From Agromyces sp. NDB4Y10 (GTDB lineage Bacteria; Actinomycetota; Actinomycetes; Actinomycetales; Microbacteriaceae), in contig NZ_LQGY01000003.1 in assembly GCF_001620055.1 (NCBI RefSeq), positions 1 through 53,967 on the forward strand: DNA of 53,967 nt, read 5' to 3'. The stretch's first letter is position 1. Each line of letters begins with the position of its first letter. The translations under genes were made by a program, and so were the position numbers. The notes under the pieces were generated by a model, which saw nothing but the letters and a program-made list of their open reading frames with translations, had not been told where the DNA came from and searched no databases. Shown in pieces: positions 36,914 through 45,509 of the stretch.

Positions 36914-36929
36914 ATCGAATCGATTCGAT
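36914..36929. promoter_or_regulatory. 16-bp perfect palindrome before the MFS gene
   Basis: ATCGAATCGATTCGAT reads the same on both strands. It lies in the expected -35 to spacer region of the MFS promoter, whose -10 (CAGAAT) is at 36936-36941. It is a good operator candidate for a dimeric repressor. No regulator gene is adjacent. Confidence 0.6.
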
Positions 36930-36948
36930 CCGTGGCAGAATCGTGCGG

Positions 36949-38223
36949 GTGACTCGCCACCCGCACGCGCCGACGACCCTGTCGCCGGCTCGCATCCGCC
37001 TCGCGCTCATCGCCCTCGCGATGGGCGGGTTCGGCATCGGCGCGACCGAGTTCGTCGCGATGGGCCTGCTGCCCGACATGGCCCTCGACCTCCTGCCCGG
37101 CCTCGCCGCGACCTCGACCGAGGCCGCCAACGCGGCCGCGGGCTGGATCATCTCCGCCTACGCCCTCGGGGTCGTCGTCGGCGCCCCCACGATCGCCGCG
37201 GCCGCGGCGCGATGGCCGCGCAAGCAGCTCCTGCTGACCCTGCTCGCCGCGTTCACGCTCGGCACCGTGGCATCCGCCCTCCTGCCGACGTTCGAGCTCG
37301 TGGTGGCCGCGCGCTTCGTCGCCGCCCTGCCGCACGGCGCCTACTTCGGCATCGCGTCGCTCGTTGCGGCGAACCTCATGGGCCCCGGCAAGCGCGGGCG
37401 CGGCGTCGCCCTCGTGCTCTCCGGACTCACCATCGCGAACGTCGTCGGCGTGCCCGCGATCACCTGGCTGGGCCAGCTCGCGGGCTGGCGCATCGCCTAC
37501 CTCGCGGTCGCCGCGATCTTCGCCGCCACGTTCGTCGCCGTGCTCGCGGCCGTGCCGTGGCAGCCCGGCGACCCGGCCGCGACGATCGGCCGCGAACTGC
37601 GGATCTTCACGCGCACGCAGGCGTGGTTCGCACTCGGGATCGGGGCGATCGGCTTCGGCGGCCTCTTCGCGGTGTACAGCTACGTGGCCCCGCTCGCCAC
37701 CGAGGTGACGGGACTCGACGCCGCCCTCGTGCCGGTCGTGCTCATCGTGATCGGACTCGGGATGACGATCGGCAACTTCGTCGGCGGTCGCCTCGCCGAC
37801 TGGAGCGTGCGCCGATCGATGTACCTGGGGTTCGGCATCATGGCCGCGTCGCTCGTGGTGCTCGCGCTGACCGCGTCGAACCCCGTCGGCCTCATCACGG
37901 GCCTCTTCCTCGTGGGCGGGTCGGCGTCGGCGTTGTCGCCCACCATCCAGATGCGGCTCATGGACATCGCGCGCGACAGCCAGTCGATCGCCGCCGCACT
38001 GAACCACTCGGCGCTGAACATCGGCAACAGCCTCGGGGCCATCCTCGGCGGCGTGGTGATCGCCGCCGGCCTCGGCTACGTCGCCCCGGTCTGGGTCGGG
38101 CTCGCGCTGACGCTCGCGGGAACCGCGCTCGCGCTCGCGTCGTTCGGGCTCGATCGAGCGCGCCTGCGCCGCGGCATCCCGATGCCCTCGGTCACCGGCG
38201 CCATGCCCGCGATCGGGGACTGA
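36949..38223 (+). CDS. DHA1-type MFS exporter
   Basis: A 424-residue major facilitator protein with twelve hydrophobic segments. Helix 1 carries GGFGIGATEFVAMGLLPDMA, the mark of the AraJ/YdhP-like DHA1 branch that exports drugs, sugars or arabinose-type solutes. The loop 2-3 motif (AAARWPRKQLLL) and the helix 5 antiporter-like region (LSGLTIANVVGVPA) are present. GTG 36949 is used because CAGAAT lies seven bases upstream; GTG 36943 is also possible. A palindrome overlapping the promoter suggests repression until a substrate appears. It is convergent with the LuxR regulator. Confidence 0.88.
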   Translation: MTRHPHAPTTLSPARIRLALIALAMGGFGIGATEFVAMGLLPDMALDLLPGLAATSTEAANAAAGWIISAYALGVVVGAPTIAAAAARWPRKQLLLTLLAAFTLGTVASALLPTFELVVAARFVAALPHGAYFGIASLVAANLMGPGKRGRGVALVLSGLTIANVVGVPAITWLGQLAGWRIAYLAVAAIFAATFVAVLAAVPWQPGDPAATIGRELRIFTRTQAWFALGIGAIGFGGLFAVYSYVAPLATEVTGLDAALVPVVLIVIGLGMTIGNFVGGRLADWSVRRSMYLGFGIMAASLVVLALTASNPVGLITGLFLVGGSASALSPTIQMRLMDIARDSQSIAAALNHSALNIGNSLGAILGGVVIAAGLGYVAPVWVGLALTLAGTALALASFGLDRARLRRGIPMPSVTGAMPAIGD

Positions 38224-38232
38224 GCCGCTCGC

Positions 38233-38886
38233 CTACTCGGACTGCAGGAGGATGCCGTCGGCGATGGCCCGCTTCCGCAGGGCGACCTTGGTGCCGACGT
38301 CGTAGCCGGCGAGCCGGTACTTCTCGCGGATGCGCTTGAGGTAGCTCTTCGCCGTCTCCTCCGAGATGCCGAGCTGGAAGGCCACCGCCTTCACCGGCTG
38401 GCCGGCGCCGTACAGCGCCATGACGCGGCGCTCCTGGGCGCTGAGGCGCGGTGCGGCCCCGTCGTCGTCGAGCGCGCCGATGAGCTCGGTCGAGATGTAG
38501 GTCTCGCCGGACTGCGCGGCGCGGATCGCCTCGACGATCGTCTCGACCGGCTCGGACTTCACGAGGTAGCCGAGCGCACCGGCACCGAGCGCCTCGCGCA
38601 CCACCGCCGGTTCGGAGTAGGTGCTCATGAGCATGGTGGCGACGTTCGCCGACTTCAGCGTCGACAGCTTGATCGAGATCGGGATGTTGTCGCGCAGGTC
38701 GAGGTCGAGCAGGACCACGTCGACGGGGAACTCCGGGTGGGCGAGCAGTTCCGACCAGGACGGCACGGCCGCGACGAGGTCGATGTCGGATGCCGCGCCC
38801 CGGACCCACTCGGTGAGCGCACCGAGCAGCATGCGATGGTCGTCGACGATCGCCAGCCGGATCGGGCTGGTGTCGGGTTCGGGCAC
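38233..38886 (-). CDS. NarL/LuxR-family response regulator
   Basis: A 217-residue regulator. The receiver domain has the VDDH acidic pair, the phosphoacceptor aspartate in VVLLDLDLRDN, and the conserved lysine in LVKSEP. A LuxR-type helix-turn-helix follows from about residue 150 (RLSAQERRVMALYGAGQPVKAVAFQLGISEETAKSYLKRI). It is the last gene of a three-gene operon; a GGGGAG site precedes GTG 38886, 16 bases after the upstream stop. The histidine kinase two genes upstream is the presumed partner. Target genes are unknown. Confidence 0.88.
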   Translation of the reverse strand: MPEPDTSPIRLAIVDDHRMLLGALTEWVRGAASDIDLVAAVPSWSELLAHPEFPVDVVLLDLDLRDNIPISIKLSTLKSANVATMLMSTYSEPAVVREALGAGALGYLVKSEPVETIVEAIRAAQSGETYISTELIGALDDDGAAPRLSAQERRVMALYGAGQPVKAVAFQLGISEETAKSYLKRIREKYRLAGYDVGTKVALRKRAIADGILLQSE

Positions 38887-38902
38887 GTCAGGCTCCCCTC
38901 AG

Positions 38903-40195
38903 TCAAGCGGCGCCGGGTGGCGTCGCGGTTCCCGCACGGTTCGCGGGGTCGATCCGGCAGTCGATGTCGACCCGGAAGCCGTCGGCTCCCGCGACCACAT
39001 CGTGTCTTCCGACATTATCCAGTGCCTCCCACGTCGCCTCGTCGACCCTCCGTGCGGTGACGCCGGAGACGTCGAAGCGGATCGCGATGCGCGTGCCGTC
39101 GAACAGCCGGCCGTCGTCGGGCTCCGGATCGAGCGCCTCGCGGTCGCGGCAGGTCACGAGCACCCGCAGCGGCGGGGCAGAGGCCTTGGTCCGCCGTTGC
39201 CCGGCGATCAGCCAGAGCGCGAGCAGGAGCCCGTCGCGCTGGGCCGGGCCGAGCAGGCCCGCGAGGCCGGCCGGGTCGTCGACCGTCACCCGTCGGCTGA
39301 GGTACGCGGACTCGGTGACGGCGTGGCGCAGCCAGGTGTCGGTCCGCCCCTCGATGAGCCGGACGCGCAGCCGCGCGGCGAGCTGGCCGGCCCGCTCGGC
39401 CGCCGCCGGCGGCAGCGGCAGCGCGATCCGGCCCGCGCCGACGTCGTCGAGCAGCGCCTCGGCGTCGTAGTCCAGCTCCGCGAGCTCCTCCGAGGCGCGC
39501 ATGCCGACGGCCGAACGCGGGGTGGAGACGGTGCTCTGCACGAGCGTGAGGTCGAGCTCGCGCCCCACCAGGCGGCGGAACCCCCGGACCGCGATGACCA
39601 CGAGCACCACGGGCACCACGGCGGAGGCCGCGATGGCCACGCCGACCACCGTGCGGGTGCCCGCCTCGGGCGCCTGGACCAGCGCCTGGACCAGCAGCAC
39701 CGCGGCGATGGTCACCGCCGCGGCGAGCGGTCCGCGCGTCTCGCGCAGCGCGGCCACCGGCATGAGCAGCGCCGCGGCGGCCGGGGCGGCGGTGGGCGTG
39801 ATGCCGAGCTGCAGGGTGTCGACCGTGGCGGCCACGTCGAGCCAGACCGGCACCGCGAGCGCGACGAGGAGCGTGCCGAACACCCAGTCGGGCACGCGGC
39901 TGAGGCCGCGGGTGGCGACCACCGCGCCGACGGTCACGAGTCCGAGGGCGATCCACGCGGGCCCCGGGTCCCGGCCGGGCGGGAAGATGTCGGCCAGGCC
40001 CCACGCGTGCAGCAGGTGGGCGAGCACGATCGCGACGCAGGCGACGGTGACGCCGGCGGCGAGGCGCCGGCCGCCGTGCGCACTGCGGATGTCCTCCGCG
40101 GCGCGGGCCGACCGCGTCGGCCGGCGGAACTGCACCTCGTGGGTGGTGTCGCGCGGCACGTCGTCCGGCGGGAGGCTGCGCTGGAACCGGCTCAC
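38903..40195 (-). CDS. Unknown membrane protein between a kinase and its regulator
   Basis: A 430-residue protein with no family I recognise. After ~42 polar residues it has five or six hydrophobic helices (about 45-206). A cytoplasmic C-terminal domain of ~220 residues with mixed alpha/beta pattern follows. The layout imitates a membrane histidine kinase, but I find no phosphoacceptor histidine block and no N or G boxes. Stretches such as LLLALWLIAGQ and GRHDVVAGADGFRVDIDC could be remnants of an ATPase fold. It overlaps the kinase stop by ATGA and precedes the response regulator by 16 bases, so it likely belongs to the same signalling unit. A pseudokinase or co-sensor role is inference. Confidence 0.75.
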   Translation of the reverse strand: MSRFQRSLPPDDVPRDTTHEVQFRRPTRSARAAEDIRSAHGGRRLAAGVTVACVAIVLAHLLHAWGLADIFPPGRDPGPAWIALGLVTVGAVVATRGLSRVPDWVFGTLLVALAVPVWLDVAATVDTLQLGITPTAAPAAAALLMPVAALRETRGPLAAAVTIAAVLLVQALVQAPEAGTRTVVGVAIAASAVVPVVLVVIAVRGFRRLVGRELDLTLVQSTVSTPRSAVGMRASEELAELDYDAEALLDDVGAGRIALPLPPAAAERAGQLAARLRVRLIEGRTDTWLRHAVTESAYLSRRVTVDDPAGLAGLLGPAQRDGLLLALWLIAGQRRTKASAPPLRVLVTCRDREALDPEPDDGRLFDGTRIAIRFDVSGVTARRVDEATWEALDNVGRHDVVAGADGFRVDIDCRIDPANRAGTATPPGAA

Positions 40196-41349
40196 GGCTT
40201 CGGAACCTCCAGCATCACGGTCGTGCCCGACCCCGGCGAGCTGAAGACCCGCGCGCGGCCGCCGACGGCATGCAGTCGACCCACGACCGACTCAGCGAAG
40301 CCGAGTCGTGCCGGATCGACCGCCGCGGGTTCGAAGCCGGCGCCCTGGTCGGTGACCATCGCCCGGACGGTCCGGTCGTCGTCGGTGATCGTGACGTCGG
40401 CCTCCTTCACCCCGGAGTGACGGCGCACGTTCTCGAGGCACTCGCCGAGCGCGCCGAGGAGCGCGTCGAGCGTGTCGCGCGGCAGCACGAGCTGACCGGC
40501 GCCGTGCCAGTTGACGTCGAGCCCCATGCGGGCGAACCGCTGGCGGACGGAGTCGAAGGTCGTGCCGAGCACGTCGGCGGGGGAGTCGGGCGAGAAGGCG
40601 GTGCTCGAACCGTTGTCGAGCGGCGCGCCCAGGCGGAGCTGCTTCAGCAGGCGCGCGTCGTCGCCGGCCTGCTGGCGGAGGGCGCTCTCGCCGACGCCGA
40701 CACCGGAGTGGGCGAGGAGGCTCAGCGTCGCGAGCACGGTGTCGTGCAGGACGCGCGCATCCTGGCGCTGCTGCGCCTCCGACTCGCTCGCGAGCCGCTC
40801 CGCCCGGTGGGCGCGGCCGACCTCGTCGATCCGTTCGGCCGCGCGGTCGATGGCCCGCGCGAGCCACAGGCCGGTGGCGGTGGACGCGGCCCATCCGGCG
40901 ATGGACGCGACCAGCACCGTGCCGAGGTCGGCCCCCGCGAACCACGACGCGACCACGGCGGTCACGACGGCGAGCCCGGAGAGCACGACGAGCGCCACGC
41001 CGTTCGGGCGCACGATCGAGGGGATCGCGATGGCCGCGGCGGTGAGCGCGCCGGTCACCGCCATGGCGGTCTCGGCGGCGGGGTCGATGGTCGGGTCGAG
41101 CCCGATCACGAGCAGCAGGGCGACGGAGGCCGCGATCGTGCCGAGGATCGGCAGCGTGGCGCCCCGCGCCGTCGCGAGGACGACGAGCCCGATGAGCGCC
41201 AGGTCGAGGATCACCGCGAGGGCGAAGCGGTCTGCGTCGAGGGCGCCCGGCACGAGCAGGCAGGCCAGCGCGAGGACCGCTCCGGTGAGGCTCCCGGCGC
41301 GTGCGAGTCGTCGCAGCAGCCGGTCACGTTCCTTGTCGATCCGACGCAT
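40192..41349 (-). CDS. Membrane sensor histidine kinase (NarX/DesK-like)
   Basis: A 385-residue kinase. Four to six transmembrane helices (residues ~20-170) lead into a dimerisation helix with LHDTVLATLSLL (phosphoacceptor His). A HATPase domain follows, with N box (GECLENVRRHS) and G boxes (DQGAGFEP, GSGTTV). It lacks an extended extracytoplasmic sensor, so it probably senses within the membrane or through its partner. ATG 41349 is preferred to ATG 41373 because GAGAGGGG lies just before it. It heads a three-gene operon with the unknown membrane protein and the LuxR regulator. Confidence 0.88.
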   Translation of the reverse strand: MRRIDKERDRLLRRLARAGSLTGAVLALACLLVPGALDADRFALAVILDLALIGLVVLATARGATLPILGTIAASVALLLVIGLDPTIDPAAETAMAVTGALTAAAIAIPSIVRPNGVALVVLSGLAVVTAVVASWFAGADLGTVLVASIAGWAASTATGLWLARAIDRAAERIDEVGRAHRAERLASESEAQQRQDARVLHDTVLATLSLLAHSGVGVGESALRQQAGDDARLLKQLRLGAPLDNGSSTAFSPDSPADVLGTTFDSVRQRFARMGLDVNWHGAGQLVLPRDTLDALLGALGECLENVRRHSGVKEADVTITDDDRTVRAMVTDQGAGFEPAAVDPARLGFAESVVGRLHAVGGRARVFSSPGSGTTVMLEVPKP

Positions 41350-41376
41350 GCCACCCCTCTCGCGGCTCGCCATGGC

Positions 41377-41390
41377 GGCACCCGGGTGCC
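41377..41390. promoter_or_regulatory. 14-bp palindrome in the kinase operon leader
   Basis: GGCACCCGGGTGCC is a perfect palindrome just upstream of the kinase start and downstream of a possible leftward -10 (TTATCT, 41407-41402). It could be an operator; a loopless RNA hairpin is less likely. Confidence 0.35.
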
Positions 41391-41439
41391 GTCATCCTCG
41401 AAGATAACCCAGAGCGACCCCCGGACACGGGCCAAACGG

Positions 41440-41469
41440 CCCGAACCGGGGCGACGGGTCCGGTTCGGG
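41440..41469 (-). terminator. metX terminator
   Basis: CCCGAACCGG and CCGGTTCGGG form a ten-base stem with a ten-base loop. It begins directly after the metX stop codon on the leftward strand. Confidence 0.75.
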
Positions 41470-42678
41470 TCAGGCCGCGAGGAGGTCGCCGATGGCCCGG
41501 CCGACCGCGTCGTCCTCGATGAGGAACGCATCGTGGCCGTAGTCGGAGCGGAGCACGACCGGCTCGTCGCCGTGCACCGTCCGCCGCAGTCCGCGCGCGA
41601 TCTCGCGCTGGCCCTCGAGGGAGAAGTAGCGGTCGCTGTCGATCCCGAGCACGAGCGCGCGCGCCTCGATGCGGTCGAGCGCCGCCGCGACCCCGTCGCG
41701 GCCGCGGCCGAGGTCGTGCGAGTTCATGGCCTCGGTCAGCACGAGGTAGCTGTTCGCGTCGAAGCGGCGCGTGAACTTGTTGCCGTGGAAGTCGAGGTAC
41801 GACTCCACCGCGAAGCGTCCGCCGCCGCCGAGCGGGTCGAGGCCCGACTGCCAGCTGCGCTCGAACCGCTGGTTGAGCTCGACGGGCGTGCGGTAGTTCA
41901 GCATCGCCATGCGCCGCGCGAGCGCGAGCCCGCGGGTGGGTCCGTCGCCGTCCGGGGCGTCGTAGTACGCGCCGCCGCGGAAGGCGGGGTCGCTGCGCAC
42001 GGCTTCGAGCTGCACCGAGTTCAGGGCGATCTGGTCGGCCGTGGTCGCCGCGGGGGCGGCGAGCACCGCGATCCGCTCGACCGCGTCGGGGGCCATGACG
42101 GCCCACTCGAGCACGTGCATCGCGCCCATCGATCCGCCCACCACGGCGGCGAAGCGCTCGATGCCCAGCTCGCGGGCGAAGGCGATCTGCGCGGCGACCT
42201 GGTCGCGGATGGTGAGGAACGGGAACCTGGCGCCCCACTCGACGCCGTCGGGCGCCACGGAGGAGGGACCGGTCGAACCCTGGCATCCGCCCACGACGTT
42301 CGGGGCGACGACGAACCAGCGGTCGGTGTCGATCGCGCGACCCGGGCCGACGACGCCCGGCCACCAGCCGGCGCTCGGATGGCCGGGGCCGGCGGGGCCG
42401 AGCACGTGGCTGTCGCCCGTGAGCGCGTGCAGGACGAGGATCGCATTGTCACGGGCCGGGGCGAGCGTGCCCCAGGTCTCGTAGGCGATGCGCACGTCGG
42501 GCAGCACCTGGCCCGACTCGAGCGCCAGGTCGCCGATGCGCGCGAACCGGCGGTCGCCGACCGGGTCGCCGGCGCGCCACGCGCCCGTGGCGGGGGCCCG
42601 ACCGGCGAGCTGGTGGGCGGCGCGGGCCTCGGGCACGATGCTCGCGGGCACCGTCTCCGAGGTCGTCTGCCAGTCCAT
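41470..42678 (-). CDS. metX: Homoserine O-acetyltransferase
   Basis: A 402-residue alpha/beta-hydrolase enzyme that transfers acetyl from acetyl-CoA to homoserine, the entry to methionine synthesis. The nucleophile is S183 in GGSMG. The conserved NVVGGCQGSTGP loop and the late aspartate and histidine (GIDSDRYF, SDYGHDAFL) complete the triad. Length is typical. GAGAAT lies six bases before the ATG (leaderless candidate), although a GGGAG ribosome-like site also overlaps it. metY, which uses the product, lies just upstream in the same direction but is separated by a strong terminator, so the two are probably separate transcripts. Confidence 0.95.
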   Translation of the reverse strand: MDWQTTSETVPASIVPEARAAHQLAGRAPATGAWRAGDPVGDRRFARIGDLALESGQVLPDVRIAYETWGTLAPARDNAILVLHALTGDSHVLGPAGPGHPSAGWWPGVVGPGRAIDTDRWFVVAPNVVGGCQGSTGPSSVAPDGVEWGARFPFLTIRDQVAAQIAFARELGIERFAAVVGGSMGAMHVLEWAVMAPDAVERIAVLAAPAATTADQIALNSVQLEAVRSDPAFRGGAYYDAPDGDGPTRGLALARRMAMLNYRTPVELNQRFERSWQSGLDPLGGGGRFAVESYLDFHGNKFTRRFDANSYLVLTEAMNSHDLGRGRDGVAAALDRIEARALVLGIDSDRYFSLEGQREIARGLRRTVHGDEPVVLRSDYGHDAFLIEDDAVGRAIGDLLAA

Positions 42679-42763
42679 GCCTCGATTCTCCCGGACGCGC
42701 GACGGGGCTGCTCCTCTGTTACGCGCCCACCGACGCCGCGATGCCCGCAGCCCGCGCAGACGA

Positions 42764-42797
42764 CGGATGCCGCGTCCCGGGCCGGACGCGGCATCCG
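42764..42797 (-). terminator. metY terminator made from an inverted GGATGCC pair
   Basis: CGGATGCCGCGTCC and GGACGCGGCATCCG form a perfect 14-base stem with a six-base loop, 19 bases beyond the metY stop on the leftward strand. Confidence 0.85.
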
Positions 42798-42816
42798 TTC
42801 GCTGCTCGTGCGGTCG

Positions 42817-44139
42817 TCAGACCCGCGCGGCCTCCGTGGCACGACGCGCGGCCGCGAGGCCCGCCTCGAGGTCGGCCTTGAGGTCGTCGACGTTCTCGAT
42901 GCCGACCGAGAGCCGCACGAGGCCCGGCGTGACGCCGGTCGTGAGCTGCTGCTCGGGCGTGAGCTGCGAGTGCGTGGTCGAGGCGGGGTGAATGACGAGC
43001 GAGCGCACGTCGCCGATGTTGGCGAGGTGGCTGAACAGCGACAGGTTGTCGACGAGCGCGCGGCCGGCGTCGACGCCGCCCTTGAGCTCGAACGACAGCA
43101 CCGCGCCGACGCCCTTGGGGGCGTACTTGTTGGCGGCCGCGTACCACGGGCTCGAGGGCAGTCCCGAGTAGTTGACGCTCGCGACGTCGGGGTGACCGTC
43201 GAGCCACTCGGCGATCTCCTGCGCGTTCTGCACGTGGCGCTCGACGCGCAGCGAGAGCGTCTCGATGCCCTGGATGAGCTGCCACGCGCTCGCCGGCGCG
43301 ATCGACGAGCCGAGGTCGCGCAGCAGCTGCACGCGCGCCTTGATGACGTACGCGAGCGCGTCCCCGACCGCGGCGGTGTAGCTCGCGCCGTGGTAGGACG
43401 GGTCCGGCTCGGTGAGGCCGGGGAACTTCTCGACGTGCTTCGACCACTCGAAGCGGCCGCCGTCGACGATGACGCCGCCGATCACGGTGCCGTGGCCGCC
43501 GAGGAACTTCGTGGCCGAGTGGATCACGATGTCGGCGCCGTGCTCGAACGGGCGGATGAGGTACGGCGTCGCGATCGTGTTGTCGACGATGAGCGGGATG
43601 CCCGCGTCGTGCGCGATGCCCGCGACGAGCTCGATGTCGAGGACGTTGATCTTCGGGTTGCCGATGGTCTCGGCGAAGAAGAGCTTCGTGTTCGGGCGGA
43701 CCGCACGGCGCCACTCGTCGGCGTCGTCCTGGTTCTCGACGAACGTGGTCTCGATGCCGAGCTTGGCGAGCGTGTACTTGAACAGGTTGTACGTGCCGCC
43801 GTAGATCGACGACGACGAGACGATGTGGTCGCCGGCCTGCGCGATGTTCAGCACGGCGAAGGTCTCGGCCGCCTGGCCCGACGCGACGAGCAGCGCGCCG
43901 GAGCCGCCCTCGAGCGCGGCGAGGCGCTCCTCGACGACGGCCTGCGTCGGATTCATGATGCGCGTGTAGATGTTGCCGAACTCGGCGAGCGCGAACAGGT
44001 TCTGCGCGTGCTCGGCGGAGTCGAAGACGTACGACGTCGTCTGGTAGATCGGCGTCGCGCGCGCCTTCGTGACCGGGTCGGGGGCGGCGCCCGAGTGCAC
44101 CTGCTTCGTCTCGAAGCGCCAGTCGGCCTGCTCTGCCAT
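42817..44139 (-). CDS. metY: O-acetylhomoserine aminocarboxypropyltransferase
   Basis: A 440-residue pyridoxal-phosphate enzyme that makes homocysteine from O-acetylhomoserine and sulfide. PLP lysine K211 is in [25 protein letters not shown] and YGGTYNLF contact the cofactor. The IDNTIATP-like segment ([11 protein letters not shown]) is also typical of Cys/Met-metabolism enzymes. AAGGAG lies five bases before the ATG, and a good promoter precedes it. With metX it forms the direct sulfhydrylation route to methionine. No SAM riboswitch is visible in the ~50-base leader. Confidence 0.95.
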   Translation of the reverse strand: MAEQADWRFETKQVHSGAAPDPVTKARATPIYQTTSYVFDSAEHAQNLFALAEFGNIYTRIMNPTQAVVEERLAALEGGSGALLVASGQAAETFAVLNIAQAGDHIVSSSSIYGGTYNLFKYTLAKLGIETTFVENQDDADEWRRAVRPNTKLFFAETIGNPKINVLDIELVAGIAHDAGIPLIVDNTIATPYLIRPFEHGADIVIHSATKFLGGHGTVIGGVIVDGGRFEWSKHVEKFPGLTEPDPSYHGASYTAAVGDALAYVIKARVQLLRDLGSSIAPASAWQLIQGIETLSLRVERHVQNAQEIAEWLDGHPDVASVNYSGLPSSPWYAAANKYAPKGVGAVLSFELKGGVDAGRALVDNLSLFSHLANIGDVRSLVIHPASTTHSQLTPEQQLTTGVTPGLVRLSVGIENVDDLKADLEAGLAAARRATEAARV

Positions 44140-44186
44140 GGGGACTCCTTCGCGTTCGCGGTGCGGCAGCGCCGCAACCGCAGCCC

Positions 44187-44215
44187 ACGTTACGAGCGGT
44201 CGATCAGGCGATCAA
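44187..44215 (-). promoter_or_regulatory. metY promoter
   Basis: Reading leftward, TTGATC (44215-44210) and TAACGT (44192-44187) are exactly 17 bases apart, the best full housekeeping promoter in the window. The start of transcription would be near 44180, giving a leader of about 40 bases with AAGGAG. Confidence 0.65.
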
Positions 44216-44234
44216 CGGATGCCGCAACACGGCG

Positions 44235-45440
44235 TCACGCGCCGCGCTCGCCGTCGCGCGGCTCGCCGCCCGGCGGTCGCGCATCGGGCGCCGTCGCGTC
44301 CTCGGCCGCCGTGCGCGGCGCGGAGGGCGCCGGCGGCAGCGCCTCGGGCGGGAGCACGAGCGTGCCGGTCGCGGTCGCCGGCTCCGGGCGGAACAGCCAC
44401 CGCGCCCGCGGCTCGACGAGGGGGCGGAAGATCCGCCGCACGGGCTTCAGCGACAGCACGACCGACACGCCGATGCAGAACACGATCATGGCCGGCAGCA
44501 CCCACCACGGCTGCTGCCCCTCGAGCAGTGGGGTCTCGCGCAGCGGGAACAGCACGAAGGAGTGCAGCAGGTAGATGTACATCGTGGCGCTGCCGAACGC
44601 GGTGAACCAGGTGGTGCGCCGCGGCATCAGCACGAGGAAGGCGACCGCGAGGAGCATCGCGAGCAGCAGCAGGAAGAGCCGGATGGCGCCGGACCAGGGC
44701 TCGTCGTAGCCGATGGACTCGTAGGACTCGTCGTAGAGCATGAACCGGCGCAGCCGCAGGTCGCGCCAGGTCTCGATGGCGATGGGGAGCACGACGAGCA
44801 GTCCCGCGAAGAGCGCGATCGCGCCGGCCCGCCAGCGCCACGTGACCGCCGTGGGCAGGTCGAGCCAGCGGTCGGTGATGCGCCACTGGCGGAGCTTCCA
44901 GCCGAAGACGAAGAAGGGGAACATGCCGAACGTGCGCGTGAGGGCGAGGGTCGAGTCGATCTCGACCGCGTAGCCCGCGCCGATCGAGATCGCGATGGCG
45001 ATGAGGAGCGGATAGCGCAGCAGCACCAGGAACGGCAGCGCGATGCGCCAGATCGCGAGGGCGATGAGGAACCACAGCGTCCACGAGGCGGTGGTGTAGT
45101 CGAGGACGAAGTCCCCGCCGAGGGCGAAGCGGATGACGGTCCAGATCGTCTCGAAGATGAAGTACGGGAAGACGATGTCGGTGAGCACCTGGCGCATCGC
45201 GCGCGCGTTCGGCGGACCGGACTTGGCGAAGTACCCGGACACCGTCACGAACACCGCGACGTGGAACGAGTAGATGAACAGGTACACGCTGTAGGCCGCG
45301 TCGTCCTCGCCGATGAGGGGCAGGATGCCGTGCCCGATCACGACGAGCGTGATCGCGATCCAGCGCGCGTTGTCCCACAGCGGCACGCGGCGCTTGCGCT
45401 GGGGCGGCTTCGGGGCGCGGGTCGACGGCGTCGGCTGCAT
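44235..45440 (-). CDS. Acyltransferase-3 family membrane protein
   Basis: A 401-residue protein with about ten hydrophobic helices and the acyltransferase-3 (OafA/YrhL, PF01757) pattern. It begins LWDNARWIAITLVVIGHGI, where the histidine is the catalytic residue, and has the following YSFHVAVFVTVSGYF motif. Such enzymes O-acylate sugars of the envelope or lipids. A ~60-residue Pro/Ala-rich cytoplasmic tail ends the protein. ATG 45440 is chosen because GAGAAT lies six bases upstream (leaderless); an in-frame ATG at 45458 is also possible. It diverges from the SDR gene across 69 bases. Confidence 0.85.
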   Translation of the reverse strand: MQPTPSTRAPKPPQRKRRVPLWDNARWIAITLVVIGHGILPLIGEDDAAYSVYLFIYSFHVAVFVTVSGYFAKSGPPNARAMRQVLTDIVFPYFIFETIWTVIRFALGGDFVLDYTTASWTLWFLIALAIWRIALPFLVLLRYPLLIAIAISIGAGYAVEIDSTLALTRTFGMFPFFVFGWKLRQWRITDRWLDLPTAVTWRWRAGAIALFAGLLVVLPIAIETWRDLRLRRFMLYDESYESIGYDEPWSGAIRLFLLLLAMLLAVAFLVLMPRRTTWFTAFGSATMYIYLLHSFVLFPLRETPLLEGQQPWWVLPAMIVFCIGVSVVLSLKPVRRIFRPLVEPRARWLFRPEPATATGTLVLPPEALPPAPSAPRTAAEDATAPDARPPGGEPRDGERGA

Positions 45441-45509
45441 CCGCCCATTCTCGCGCATGGCCCGCGCCGTGCACGTGGACGACCGCGCCCGCCGGTGCAG
45501 AATGGCCGC

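Noticed and set aside
44140..44234. SAM or other riboswitch before metY
   Set aside because: The leader is only about 40 bases and holds no multi-helix structure; a simple promoter and ribosome site explain it.
40270..44574. 1,434-codon rightward open frame across the kinase, metX and metY
   Set aside because: It runs across three recognised leftward genes and two terminators and shows no protein family signature.
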